This document shows, piece after piece, positions 24,384-36,678 of a DNA stretch of 64,000 nucleotides. The notes under the pieces are model-generated. The model was not told where the DNA came from and ran no database searches. It was given only the letters and a program-made list of their open reading frames with translations. The translations under genes were made by a program, and so were the position numbers. Each line of letters starts with the position of its first letter. The first letter of the stretch is position 1. The DNA is from Pycnopodia helianthoides. Lineage: Eukaryota; Echinodermata; Asteroidea; Forcipulatida; Asteriidae. The stretch spans positions 749,001-813,000 of the forward strand of contig CM063258.1 of NCBI GenBank assembly GCA_032158295.1, written 5' to 3'.

Positions 24384-24560
24384 TATATCTTATGTACATG
24401 ACGTCATTTGAGTAGGGCGCCCTCGGCTAGAGGTCAAAAGAGGTTACTCATTGGCCAACTCTATGCGCCGTGCGTACTTAGATGTGAGTTTTCTATTGTT
24501 ATGTCATTTGTTTTACCTTTAAGATGGCGGGTGATGACGTCAATGCATAAGGTCCATTAT
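24384..24560. repeat. Palindromic CRE-type MITE
   Basis: It is an inverted relative of 55735-55915: ACATGACGTCATTTGAGTAG, then GGGCGCCCTCGGCTAGAGGT, ending GATGGCGGGTGATGACGTCA-ATGCATAAGGTC. CRE words sit in both arms. Confidence 0.75.
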
Positions 24561-25586
24561 ATTTACCTTAAAAGCAGCCTGAGGTAATATTACCCTTCCA
24601 GTGAAACACTACTGGTGGGCAAAATGAGGGAACATCACGCCTTGTTGTATGGGACTGATGGTGCATGACGCATCCGCGTTTGTGCGTCTGATGCCTACAG
24701 TGCACAACTCGATGGCGTTTGCCAACCAAAAGTGCCTGTGCGCATGTGTGAATGTTTCTAGCAAATTTAATGGAAAAGGCTAATTTGCCGGTAATGTATC
24801 GTTCCTGGTATCTGATGTCATTCTGAGAGACGAGCGATCTTAGGAACCCAAGACTAAGTGTTGTATTCAACAGCATTCAATCAATAAATGGCTTGTATTA
24901 GTTGAATTAAAATGCACTTAGGTATCAATGATATCTCCAAAATCGGGGTTCTACATTTAAATATAAGTACTATATACGTTTTCGCCCCAGGCTTCCTGTA
25001 TACAACAAAACACACAATCAAAGACCAACAGATAATGACTAGCTACTTAGCGTTAGCATAAAGCATGTTGTGGCTGTATTCCCGATGACCATCGCATGAC
25101 TGGCCGGAATGCAGCCTGCTGGCCGGATATTGGGAGCCAGATGCCGTGATATCAACCTATAAAAGCCGGACCCTCAGTGCGGAAATGACCATGCACGCAC
25201 CAATAGAAGATCCAAAAAAGAACGAATATGCAACGATGATTGCAGATGGTCACCATGCGAAAGAGCTTAGAGTTATTATGATTTTTTCGTTTGAGCCACT
25301 ATTACAGTTGCATGGCAGATTTTCGCCGAAATTATCATTATTTTTTCTCTCTCTAAACGAATTTTGACAGAAGGTGCTGTTTCAAAAAGGAAAAACATAC
25401 TCAAAATTTCGCATATGCCGTTGACAATGCACAAAATTATTTACATCCCCTTTAAAGATTATACATGGTTTTAATAATCTGATTGAACATTTATTTTTAT
25501 TAACTAATTGTGCTGTTCTAATCCCGCAAAGTGCAACACTCCACATGCGAGAAAATGACTCTGACAAGACACACTCTAGAGACCAA

Positions 25587-25915
25587 GTTACATTTGTTTA
25601 CAGAGTGGTGACCTCGTATACATTAAAAAGCTATTCCTGACGGGCAAGATGATACACAGGCTCATGGGAAAATTTATATTTTGTGTCATAATTTTCACAT
25701 AAATTCAAAGTTTACAAAAGCAACAGCTGTACAGCTTTTGAGATGTCCCACTTTCTTCATATCAAAAGTTGAGGAAAATTAGACAGTGCGATCTCCATAA
25801 AACATAAGATTTGTTGTATTCTTCCATTGAGCTGTGTACAAATTGTGCCCGCCGAAAGTCCAGGCTCTGTGGCTCTTTTGTAAACATGTGATGTCACAGG
25901 TCACATCGTCTATAG
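25587..25915 (+). repeat. Dispersed 328-bp repeat, copy 2 of 2
   Basis: This is close to 1891-2218 along its whole length with scattered substitutions and one or two small indels. It ends TCACATCGTCTATAG. The flanks differ, so this is a dispersed repeat and not a large duplication. Confidence 0.85.
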
Positions 25916-26423
25916 CAACAGCGTCCGCGTATGCCTCGAACCTTACCCAAATTAGAACAGAAGAGAAATCGCTGCCGAAACATACTTTGATATTCACAGT
26001 TTTCTCGAGAGCACGATGACCTCTTTATGAAATTCCACAAGTTGGTTGTGGGATGTGTATATTGAAAACAAGAGGACTGTGGGGAGAATCTCATCCAAAA
26101 ACCAATTATGTTTCTAGACTATGCTGTAGACCTTCGCATGCCCCTTATGGATAGTATGTATATCTATTTTTTATTTTTTTTTAAACTTGGATTCAGGGAT
26201 CTGATGAAAACATCAAAAACATGAAAAACAGCCCATAGCAAAGCTAGAATCAAGTTGCAGAAAAGAACTAGGATCAATAGAATAATTAAATGAAACAGAG
26301 AAAACTAGGGAAGTGAAGCTGGAGTCCTATCACCTACTGCTAACGGACGAGAGCATATTGTCTGACTGACTGATGTGTATACAGATATCCAGTGCTTTAT
26401 AAATGTTATTTGCTATAAAACAG

Positions 26424-26668
26424 GGTACCCAACCAATGGTACCCAACCAATGGTACCCAACCCAATGGTACCCAACCAATGGTACCCAACCAATGGTAAC
26501 CCAGCCCAATGGTACCCAGCCAATGGTACCCCAACCAATGGTACCCAACCAATGGTACCCAACCAATGGTACCCAACCCAATGGTACCCAACCAATGGTA
26601 CCCAACCAATGGTACCCAACCAATGGTACCCAAAACCAATGGTACCCAACCAATGGTACCCAACCAAT
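26424..26668. repeat. 17-copy tandem repeat of GGTACCCAACCAAT
   Basis: Seventeen units of 14-16 bp (245 bp in all). Twelve have exactly the 14-bp consensus length and five carry 1-2 extra bases. Every unit ends in CCAAT followed by GG, apart from the last, and nearly every unit begins with GGTACC. All overlapping ORFs (VPNQWYPT / WVPLVGYH) are repeat by-products. Confidence 0.95.
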
Positions 26669-26872
26669 GATCCTACCGGTTTAATAAAAAACCTTTAAGT
26701 TAATGTGATTTGTTTGTTTTTGTGTTTGTCGCCTACAATTAAAATAAACACGATTACTTAAAAGTATTAGATTTATTCACACACAAAACCAAAAAAGAAA
26801 CCTCCAAATAGGAACAAAAAGTGAAGTAAACTTTTTCAGTCGCGTGTTAGTTTAGTTCTTTGCCGAGAAAAA

Positions 26873-27112
26873 CCCTATAGATAGGTTGCAGTATGACGTA
26901 AATCGGCCATCTTTACGGGCAGTTTAGAACAAACAGTCGTGCGTTTCGTGTGAGAACGGCGTGCAACACGCGCGCATTTCACGAAACTCATTGCAGGATT
27001 GGTCAGTGAACAACGCGGCTGCGTTAATAAGTTGAGCGTTTGACGCACATGCAAGCCAAAATGCAATTTGCCCGTAAAGATGGCGTCTACTGGGAACTAT
27101 CTATAGTAAATT
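26873..27112. repeat. Palindromic MITE with YY1-like arms, longer variant
   Basis: The left arm CTATAGATAGGTTGCAGTAT...CGGCCATCTTTACGGGC and the right arm GCCCGTAAAGATGGCG...GAACTATCTATAG are inverted about 240 bp apart. ACACGCGCGCATTTC lies near the middle. Confidence 0.8.
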
Positions 27113-27976
27113 CACTCCACAGGGTAATAGTTTATGGGTGATAATGAAGTGTTCACAAACTTGATAACATTTCATGCAAAGTGCAGGCGCTGAGAGCTAT
27201 TTTGTTTGCTAACTGAATCTATTCTCTCCAGGTAATGTGCATGAAATGCTCTAAAAATACCCTCAGAGTTTCATCTTGCTATTCTAATCGCGTGGATTAC
27301 CCTTCAACCCAGCCGAAAACGGAAATTATCTTGCTTCCGACCTGACCTCGCTCACTTTCGTCCTTTATATAATCTCGTAAACTACGAAATGCTCGGAATA
27401 TCAACAAAGAAAAAAGGCCCGTATAAGCGAGATGTCATGACTTAGGCTCCTGGGGAAATTTCGATTGACGGGATTTGATTGTCTATGCATGCGAACTCAC
27501 ACCTCGATGTCTTCACACGCGGCGGTGCTGCAGTCGCCCTGAAACAACGTCCGCGGCGATTTAAAGGTAGGGGCATCGTTTGATTTTTTTGTCAACGTAA
27601 TTCTGCATAGGCAAAATGATCAAGAAAGGTACAATAAAAGTCGCCTATGATATTTCAGCTGAATACAGTGTCTATACTTGCTGAGAAAACAGGGGGAAAC
27701 CTGTCGCTGTATTTTCATTAACGTCGATGATGCATCCACATTTAGCGAGGTGACAGCGGGCACCAACTGCATCTCTTGCCGCAGCTTTCACAAACGGACA
27801 CCACGGAAATTTGAGTAAACAAAAGTCATCTTTATAGTTGATCTTTTAAGAATCAAATTTTTCCACATATTATTGATTTCTAATCAACGAGGGAACTTCA
27901 GACGAAATAATTTCGCAAGTATAACAAGTAGGCTTTTTGAAAAAATAATTACATATTTCTTTCGAGATCTTACTAA

Positions 27977-28311
27977 AGCATGACCCAACCTCGTCCCTAT
28001 GGTTACTTATTCCAACCGTGTTTACAATAGTAAACCCTGGAGGAAACTCCTTACTCGGACCGCGATTGGACAAAACCAAATAATAACCTTTGTCAAAACA
28101 GCCGGCCGGCAACCAATGTACAAACAGGCTATTAAATCTGGTACCGGACCACGAGACCTCGACGAAGATGTGAATTTCGAAAAGCAGCCAGACTAATCTA
28201 ATTTGCATACGTATCCAAATTTTTGGGATATGCAAATGATCCAATTCCAGGGTTAGAGAGCGGTCAACCTGGAACTGCTCGACACACCCTGGAACGAGGT
28301 TGAGCATGACC
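27977..28311 (-). mobile_element. MULE-like MITE with 9-bp target duplication, copy 2
   Basis: The element 27986-28302 (317 bp) starts CAACCTCGTCCC and ends AACGAGGTTG. It is flanked by AGCATGACC on both sides, exact. It is homologous to 11611-11933 in reverse orientation. A shared ORF has mostly non-synonymous differences, so it is not under constraint. Confidence 0.88.
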
Positions 28312-28384
28312 CTACCTTTAAAGAGAGCCTATACACAATTATAAAATAACGGAATATGTGTATTAAAAAAAACTTACATTAAAT

Positions 28385-28442
28385 TAGAGGCCTCCACTTA
28401 CATTCACATTAGAGGCCTCCACTTACATTCACTTACATTTAC
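28385..28442. repeat. Short tandem duplication (AGAGGCCTCCACTTACATTCAC)2
   Basis: AGAGGCCTCCACTTACATTC occurs at about 28386 and again at about 28410, followed by further ACTTACATTTAC. Confidence 0.8.
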
Positions 28443-28778
28443 GTTTGCAAAACTTACTTTATACATGAAGACAGCAAAGGATACCAAGTTTTCCCCGCTA
28501 AAATGCAGTCTGAATATTGTACGCTTGTCGGCAAATCATACTGGCGTCACAATAAGATGTGCACAGAAACATTTGAAACGCAGTCTGTACCAGAAATTGT
28601 TCTGACACTTTAGAAGTTTTGCTTTCTGTCTAACTATCATACGGATAGCAGTCGATAATTATTATCGATTGGATATAAAATCAAGATGACGTCACGGAAA
28701 CCACGTGCACGGAAAAATCATATTTGAAATCACTCGCAACATGTAAAAGAAACCGTGGAAATTCTTTCAGTCTATCTT

Positions 28779-28920
28779 ATGGCTGAGCATCAGGTCCATT
28801 TTATTGAAGAGTTTAGCATCTTTAAAAGCTCTTCCGTGCACTGCCGTGGTTTGCTCGCGGCTGACGGCCTGAACAGCTTATACCGTGTGCTCCGATGCAA
28901 TGGCATTTTCTTGTGCAGGT
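28779..28920 (+). CDS. Uncertain candidate first exon
   Basis: The ATG at 28779 (CTTATGGCT) opens MAEHQVHFIEEFSIFKSSS and stays open to TTGTGCAG|GTGCGC, a usable donor near 28919. About 90 bp upstream are TGACGTCA (CRE) and CACGTG (E-box) at about 28684-28707. Only the conjunction of promoter-type motifs, ATG and donor supports it. No downstream exon was found. Confidence 0.22.
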
Positions 28921-29354
28921 GCGCCATTTCAATGAGTTAACATCAGCCTTTGATTTGTTTCTCCCCACCGTTTTTAAAGGGATATGTAGTTAACTTTAAA
29001 TGTCAGCAGACTTTGTGGCCTACATTATAAGTGAAGGTATCATCGGGTTTGGAGGCTAAAGTGATTATAGTATTTAGTATGTTGATGCAGGTGGCTGATA
29101 TCAGCCTTCGTTGGCGGTGGGGGCCTGATTGTTGGGCAGGGCTGGGAGGAATTGCAAACCATCTGTCACGTTCAATTCAATTTAAACATTTCATTTGTTG
29201 TTTTACTGTCAGGCCCTTGGAGAACTTGTCGCTTAATCAAGACAAGCGTAATAACTTGTCTGTAAAAGTGACTTCTCAAAAGGTTCTCACATCAGTTTCA
29301 AGAATATAGTGGCTCAAAACATACTCTTTTATGATCGTAAGTTTGACTTGTTTC

Positions 29355-29735
29355 TTAAAGGGAGGATATACTTTTGGTAATTACTCTGCACATTAATAGC
29401 CATAAAAACCTACTTGGTAAGAGGCACTGAAACTGTTGATAATGTATAACATGTTGAAAAACGTTTCCCCTCTAAGGAATAAGGGATTCAAAAACATTTC
29501 AATCTGAGAAATGTTTCTGCATGAATCGTTTCTCAGATTGTTTATTCCAATTACGGATAATTCTTCCTGCGTGGACATAACTGCTCCAGATTTTCGGCGA
29601 TATCTCAAAAACGCGGACATCTTTTGAAATGAAATTTTCACAGGTTAGCTTTATTGTATACATCTATACATTTATACAGGATTAAAACAATCAAGCGGTT
29701 CCAAAAACCGAAAGGAACACTTTGCTTTTGAGGGG
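29355..29735 (+). mobile_element. TTAA MITE family C, copy with hairpin
   Basis: It starts TTAAAGGGAGGATATACTTT. The middle has CAATCTGAGAAATGTTTCTG...CGTTTCTCAGATTG, like the copy at 20125. The right end is degraded. Confidence 0.7.
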
Positions 29736-29739
29736 AAGC

Positions 29740-30829
29740 AATTCAAACGAAATATTGTTATTATAGAGTGTGGGTAAGTGTCAATTCAAATACGGTAACT
29801 TTTAAGTATTGTGTTTATCAAATGTTTACACTCCAATGAACTGAAAGACCCAAACTGCAGCAATTTGGCACAACTTTATAAGCCTAGGGCGATGAAACCA
29901 CTGCTCGAAACGTCGGCTCGTTTCTAAAGCAGATCCTTAAGTTATAAAAACCAAAAGGAGATACCCCTATCAATATGTATTAAATTTAATTGCAACATAC
30001 GAGTTTCAAATATCCACTTTCTAATTGATTTTAATAACTGCGTCAAAATCCCTTTTACTTTATTAAAACAATTATCAACTTACCACGCGTTTAAAATAAG
30101 CGTTTATTGATATAGATGTTAATCATCGTTGCCTTCATGTACAGTGGCTACACACTCTGCTCTTGTTTCATGGTTTACGATCGATAATCTGCCGACTTAC
30201 AAAACCATGAAACCCGCAAATGGCTCCCGCGGGTTTGGGGAGGGGGGGGGGGTGGACCTGTCACCGCGTACAATATCGCTGCTGAGATTAAATTAACTTC
30301 GATCTCAAAGCCCGGGGTATTGAACCCCCACTTAACAAATTCATTGTGTGTTTCCACGTTCGTTGTTGAAGTGTGGGAAGGAGGAGGAAGGTTAGCACAC
30401 TCGCGAAAGGTGGAGGAAAAAAATGCCGCAGAATGTGCGGAGAAAGGATTTGTGTAATATAATGAAATGAGCGGGAAAAGATGGAGCGAAGCGACGAAGT
30501 AAAGAGGGGCTCTTGATGAGTTTTTTCCCCTTCTTGTCTGTATGGGGGCTGAGGAGAGTTGTTCTGCTGGCAATGAACCCTAGCATGTCGGTGTCTTGTT
30601 GAAAATGTCAACAAATCAATAATACGTGGGAGTGTGTTTTGGGGTTACAGGGTGTACTCTCTCTTTCTCTCTCTGCTCAGGTTTTTTTGTTGTTGTTGTG
30701 TGCTTTGAGACAAACTATGCCATGAGTCTATAAATTGTTTACGTACCGAATTTCGTCTAAAGGTTTGTTTGTTTTGATGTAAATCAAAGAAATACAAGCT
30801 GTAGAATAATTACGGTGTACGTATGATGT
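29740..30829. other. No gene recognised
   Basis: A G-run lies at about 30239-30252, and short overlapping ORFs occur on the minus strand at 30175-30614 without signal peptide or splice support. Confidence 0.3.
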
Positions 30830-31060
30830 TTAAAGGGGACGTTGCCTTTGGATTTGGAGGTTTGGGCTATAAAAAGCGTTTGTTTTGAAATGAATTATGG
30901 TTGGAAAGATATTTTAAAAGTAGACTATAATGATTCACATAAAGATACCTTGAAACTGTGTGGTTTTTGTTTATTTTCATGACAGAACACGTTTCGCTAT
31001 TTTTGTAGTTCTAACCAAAATTTTGACTCCACAAAATGGCAGACCGTATGTTCCGATGGT
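30830..31060 (+). mobile_element. Half copy of hairpin TTAA MITE family E
   Basis: It starts TTAAAGGGGACGTTGCCTTT and keeps GGGCTATAAAAAGCGTTTGT and the central TTTGACTCCACAAAATGGC. The right arm is lost. Confidence 0.6.
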
Positions 31061-32230
31061 TGCATTTCCAGATGCAAATTTTTGTTAATATTTTTTAAGT
31101 CACTACTCACTTATTACAACACACTGTATGTGTTTTTGTGCATGAACAACTCTTGAAAAGGATAGCCTAAGGGGTATCTCCAATTTAAGGTATTTCACGA
31201 GAACAAAATCCACAAATGAAATTAAGTGGTAGTTAATTAAAAACTAAAAATTAATTAACTTTCGGTATTCCGATAACCTCACGTCCATTAGTCAAGTTAA
31301 AAACAAATTAGCGTGTTATATGTATTTTGTGCATTATCCGTGGCATATGCGAAAGTTTTAAAAGAGCATCAACTGTCCAAAATTCGATCAGAGAAAAAAA
31401 ATCTTCCGACAAATTTCTTTCTGCAAAAACGGGCCACGCAACTTTAACGTCAACTGTGGATAAAAATGAAACTACTCGGCAGATTGCTCGGAAATAAATA
31501 CACTTACATGCCCGGAGTTTAATTCCATCTGGCCCCAATACCTGCTTGGCCCACGAAGCATAACGAGATAAGCAAACACACAATCTAGAACATAATGTTT
31601 GCAGAAACCCGGCCTAGTTTCTTTTAGAGACGGGGCATAAAAAACATAATAAAAAAAACTCACGAACGTCACGGTACATTGTTACAATTTTTATCATCTG
31701 TCATTTTGAAATCACACGCTAGTCTTTTCTCAAAACGTTGATTAAATTGAATATTGTGAGTTACATGGGGTAAATTTAAATATAGGCTCACCAACTCAGT
31801 ACCAGTGTTCATTGTGGAGACTAGGCTTTTAAAACATTGCAGATCTCTTCTACCATAATATTCTTAAATTTCCACCCGATTTTAAAATGTCTGCATCTTA
31901 TAGTTCCTATTGTGAGTGGTACGTTTGCGATTTTATTCAGTGGTCTTTTGAAATGTCGTGCAGTAAGAGGTGTTACCCAAGTTTCCAACCATTGTGTACA
32001 CATTCTGTACCATCAATGATAGACTTTGTAAGTTGACCTCGAGAGCGTACGAGCTTTCGCGAGAATCTGGACTTCCTAGCACTCCGTAATAAACCGTAAT
32101 ATCAAGTTGCGTATAATGGATGTTGAATATTGACTTCATGAGCAATATTGCGGAAACAGGTACATTTACTGCACGGCCTATAGCGGTATAGCCGTGAGTT
32201 CTAGAAGCCAGAGTCGATATTTTGGACACG
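31060..32230. other. No gene recognised
   Basis: AT-rich sequence with short ORFs on both strands. None has signal, splice or repeat support. Confidence 0.3.
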
Positions 32231-32244
32231 GCCTGAGTTTCACC

Positions 32245-32422
32245 AAGCTACACTCTAAATCCCGGGTCAGAATCAACCCACATTCCGGGTCACAGGGGCA
32301 TGACCCAGGTCAGGCTGAAAATGGGATTTTAACTCAGTTTATTACGCGTAATTTTGACAAATTTCTGGGTCAGGAAATGGAACTAGATCCAGGTCAATTT
32401 TGACCCGGAAGTTTTTAAAGTG
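32245..32422. repeat. GGGTCA-rich repeat, copy 2
   Basis: It starts CTCTAAATCCCGGGTCAGAA and ends GGTCAATTTTGACCCGGAAG-TTTTTAAAGTGTA. Half-sites lie in both orientations (TGACCCAGGTCAGG). Confidence 0.75.
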
Positions 32423-32813
32423 TACGACTATTGATCTTACAAGATTCCACGGTCAGAATGTGCGCTCGCATGATGTAACACTGATTTTCAACTCATGTAA
32501 AATCTGGCTTTTAACAAATTTACCTTCAAGTGTCTGTTTGGCAACTGAAATATCAAAAGAAAACGTAATGCCGCTCACATGCTTGTGACAACAATTCCCT
32601 GATTATATTGCATTACCCTTCAAGCAATAAAACCAATTTAATAATAACGTATACAGTGTGCATAAAACGCCATGTTTACTTTGTTGTGATTAGCTCTTTA
32701 CAGTTTACATATAATAATGGCAAATAAAGTATATAAAAGGAGAAACCTAACCACTAATTCCATGCCTGATGATTCGTTTTTGAAAGGGCAAGGGCATCAA
32801 GGCGTTTTCTCCT

Positions 32814-33200
32814 TTAAAGGAACATTACAGAATTGGTAATTGTAAAATATACTTTTGATCACAGATTTACATAAAACTTACACGGTCTAATGATGATGAT
32901 AGTAGAAAACATCCCTTGAAATATTTCTGTCTGAAATGCCATATTTGATGAGAAATGAGCACACTAATTTTCCGATTGGAGTTTATCGCTCAGTGAGCGT
33001 TTTATTCGTTTGTTGAACCTATATGATTTCATGCAAATGTGTAATCGGTTTTTCACTATTTTTTCGTGACCCAGATGGCGGATCGATCTCAAACTTCTAC
33101 AGGTTTGTCAGTTTATGTATATTATGGTGGATTACATAAAGTGCTTACACTGCCAGCAACTGTTTTGTTAGCAAAAACCAATTCTGTAATGTTCCTTTAA
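32814..33200 (+). mobile_element. TTAA MITE family A, copy 2
   Basis: Both 20-bp ends are intact (AGGAACATTACAGAATTGGT, ACCAATTCTGTAATGTTCCT) with TTAA on each side. Confidence 0.9.
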
Positions 33201-33204
33201 AAAG

Positions 33205-33420
33205 GGCACCTCTATGAGGAAATTTGTATTGGAACATTTCACTGGGCACCAAGGCAATGACCATGGAGCATTTGCTTCTGTTGCATCCATGAATAAGCAT
33301 AAGGCTTCAACTTCCTGGAAGGAAATATAAATTTCTACTGGAACATTCCAAGGGGCACCAAGGCAATGACCAGGGGCAACGGAGGCAATAGCTTATGTTG
33401 CCTCCATGAAGTCTGGCCTG
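33205..33420 (+). repeat. GGGCACCAAGGCAATGACCA repeat, two diverged units
   Basis: GGGCACCAAGGCAATGACCA occurs at about 33244 and 33353, each followed by a GCATTTGCTTCTGTTGC / GCAATAGCTTATGTTGC word. A third unit lies at the right edge of the window (63945). Confidence 0.75.
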
Positions 33421-34120
33421 TAATTAAAATCAAACATTAATTTCTTGTTATTGGGAACAAGACAAATAAACAAAGAATCCTCATTTCAACATACATTTAG
33501 GAAAGCGTCAGCATGAGTTTATGCCAGTGTCTAGCCCAATCTATATAAGTTGAATCAGTGTATACGTAAGTCATGAATGGGCATTGAGTGTCCACATTTT
33601 AAATTTCAAAACCATTGTTGCATATATGCCAAGCTAAAAATAACTGCAAAGACCGTTTGCGTCCAACCCATAATGCCATGTAAATGGCATGCTACCCCTG
33701 AGGTCATTATGGACTGCAGTATGGATGACCGCTACGGTGCATGATTACACTGTCACTGTAATGTCATGTTGTATAAGAAGAGAGTCAGTGGCTTCGCTAA
33801 GCTACAGACATGACAACTGGCTCGCATGCCATAATAATTCATCATAGTAAAATAATTGACTAAAATCAAACACAGTTTAAGGGCGGACCCCCATGAGAGG
33901 CAAACACCCAAGTAGCTTCTCTACCTCCTTCTCAGAGCACACGAGTTTTATTCTCATTTGCACATCAGCTAGAGCATATATTTAGGTATTTCAATTTGAC
34001 GAAGGATATGGCAGGGAATGATAACAGACGTACAGGCAGATAGAATATGTTAGTGGGTATTCTGAGGGAGTGATGTATTGTCCAGTCTAGTATTGTCAAG
34101 CCACACCAATCCTGATAAAT
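33421..34120. other. No gene recognised
   Basis: A short imperfect palindrome lies around GCCATGTAAATGGCATGC near 33673. There is nothing else. Confidence 0.3.
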
Positions 34121-34124
34121 ACAA

Positions 34125-34345
34125 ATGTAATGTCCGTGGAAAACAGGAACTCCCAGGGGACCTGACCCATTTGGGGGTCAGGCTCACGTGGAAACTGGTT
34201 CAAATAATGAGATTTTAACTCGGATTCTGCGTCAGTTTGACTCATCTCTGTGTCATCTTGATATAGTTCCATGTCGTACTGACCCAGAGATTGGTCAGTT
34301 CCCATGGGAACTGGAATCCGAATCAATTCAGACCAGGGAGTTTGT
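34125..34345. repeat. GGGTCA-rich repeat, copy 3
   Basis: CTGACCCATTTGGGGGTCAG, CTGACCCAGAG and the tail AATTCAGACCAGGGAGTTTG are diverged copies of the unit. It directly abuts a family A MITE. Confidence 0.6.
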
Positions 34346-34346
34346 T

Positions 34347-34732
34347 TTAAAGGAACATTACAGGAATTGGTAAGAAAAAACTTGTAAAATAAACGTTTGA
34401 TCACAGATTTACATAAAACTTACACGGTCTAATGATGGTGATAGTAGAAAACATCCCTTGAAATATTTTTGTCTGAAATGCCATATTTGATGAGAAATGA
34501 ATAAACTAATTTTCCGATTTGAGTTTATCGCTCAGTGAGCGTTTTATTCATGCATTATAACACATGCAAATTTGTAATCGGTTTTTCACTATCTTCTCGT
34601 GACCCAGCTATGGCCGGTAGGTCTCAAATTTCTACAGGTTTGTCAGTTTATGTATATGGTGGATTACATAAAGTGCTTACACTGCCAGCAACTGTTTTGT
34701 TAGCAAAAACCAATTCTGTAATGTTCCTTTAA
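34347..34732 (+). mobile_element. TTAA MITE family A, copy 3
   Basis: It starts TTAAAGGAACATTACAGGAA and ends AATTCTGTAATGTTCCTTTAA, with a central CGCTCAGTGAGCG. Confidence 0.88.
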
Positions 34733-35761
34733 GTGTGTGTCCCGAGAACTATGGAACAAAGATGTGCAATCACAACCTCACGGTAATCATATAGAAATTC
34801 TAGTCTATGTCAACTCTGAAATCTAACAAACCGCATTGGGAACAATTTGCTCTCTGTATGATTAAGTTGGGAAGCCGTTGTCAAAACAATGTTTTGGGCC
34901 TAAGGAAACATTTTGTCTAGCTTTGCCGATGCAAATCTCTCTACACGTATTTCTGTTAGTACAATTCTTTCTTAACAGAGGTTCCAGGGAGGTGCTGGAC
35001 GCACCTCGAAGTACTCTGCTCGTCTTATCTTCACATGTTTCATTGAAACATTCACTAGTTGGTTTTATGATGTATATCGTGAAAACAAAACGGTGTGAAC
35101 TCGTGTTCTTTTTCATCAAAAACTGCTGCTGCACCATCCCTTTAAAATAAGTTATTGCGGCGTCAAATATCTAATATCCCGAGACCAATTGAAGAAGAAG
35201 AAGTAAAACACATTAAAAACCCTGGGGCTTGGTGTAACTCAACATCAACATCGAAATCCTAGCAACCAGCTTAAATACAGTGGGCCCTTTTTTATTGGTT
35301 TATTAATTATGCAAGTAGAGCTATGATCATCCCACAGCGCGTTGTGAAAATAAAGGGGGCCGTATTCAGTCTAAATCGACGCATATGAACATACCGCACG
35401 AACGGGAATAAATCACTTCTGACCATTGTTGGTTTAGTTTACAGGTGGGATTCTATCTCAATAAAAAATTACATGTAAAAAAAATATTCATATTTTGTTC
35501 ATAAACGGTGGATTCTATGCGAGACAAAATTAATTTAGTTTGCACTCTCGTCAATACATTATGGAGGATTTCTTGGAGATTATCACTCTGTGTATAGAGA
35601 CAATAGATGTTTGATTGCATTAGTGCACAATTTGACATGGAAGTTTCTACTGTGGATATTGTTTTTCATCTGCATTGAAGTGTCCGTTAACTATTTAAAC
35701 CATGAAAGTTTCTGTGTTGTTTCTTTGGATATTGTTTTGCATCTGTATCGTACTGTCCATT

Positions 35762-36005
35762 AAAGGCATACTATTGGTAATATTATCAAAGACCAGTATC
35801 CTCACTTGGTGTATCGCAACATATGCATAAAATAACAAACCTGTGAAAATTTGGACTCAATTGGTAATCGAAGTTGCATGAAAATAGCGAAGAAAAAAAA
35901 CCACCCATGTTGCTCAAATTCGTGTTGGAAACAGTACCACGGTGTAAGCGTGTGTGTGTTTTTCTGATGGCATAATCCAAGGTTTTAACCATGAAAGTTT
36001 CCACA
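35762..36005 (-). mobile_element. TTAA MITE family C, partial
   Basis: TTAAAGGCATACTATTGGTA is followed by ATCAAAGACCAGTATCCTCA and AACAAACCTGTGAAAATTTG. The rest is missing or diverged. Confidence 0.55.
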
Positions 36006-36053
36006 CTGTTTGATTGGATATTGTTTTAATGTATTGTACTGTTCATTTACTCA

Positions 36054-36395
36054 TTAAAGGTATTGTACACTTTTGGTAACAGCTCAAAATCAGTGTCCAC
36101 ATTCTGTGTGATTAAACATATGCATGAACAAACAAACCTGTGAAAGTTTGAGCTCAATTGGTCATCGAGGTCACGAGAAAATAGTGAAAAGAGATCTATT
36201 GTGTTTTCTGTTTTTTCAAATTATCGCGCGCGATAATTACTATTGTTTTACTCATTTCTCAGAAACGATAGCATTTTAGGCAGAAATATTTTAAGGAACC
36301 CTTTCTACCATTACTTACTTTAAATCATGTAAGTTATGTGTGAATCTGTGAACATTGTGTTTTTCGATCTTACCATTAGTGTACAGGGCCTTTAA
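36054..36395 (-). mobile_element. TTAA MITE family B, inverted full copy
   Basis: TTAA flanks both ends (AGGTATTGTACACTTTTGGT ... AGTGTACAGGGCCT). The central palindrome is AATTATCGCGCGCGATAATT, 20 bp perfect. Confidence 0.9.
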
Positions 36396-36678
36396 CACTT
36401 GGCATAAAGCAGCTGTCGCTAAGGCAAATACTATTGGCACTCGTTCAGTTTCCACACCCTCAGTACATCACTCAGCGATTCCTTACCCGAATCTCACTTA
36501 CCACTTATTCTATGTCCCCCGTTCAAACGCATCGTCTGGGGCCACCTTTTACGATGTGAATGCCCTTTACCTCATTACCCCCCCCCCCCCTTCGCATCGG
36601 TTGGCCTTTAGGAGGGATACAAACGTAACGTGGTAGTTTGAGACGTGTGCACACTTTGTGCCTGGCACATTTTGACCT

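Noticed and set aside
24568..24876. 102-codon minus ORF
   Set aside because: It has no signal peptide or acceptor and starts beside a CRE MITE. Nothing supports expression.
26424..26668. CRISPR-like array
   Set aside because: The units are contiguous with no unique spacers, and the genome is eukaryotic. The same applies to 258-356 and 63519-63726.
26330..26698. Overlapping ORFs VPNQWYPT / WVPLVGYH
   Set aside because: They are translations of the 14-bp tandem array. Frames change with unit indels and there is no signal, promoter or splice context.
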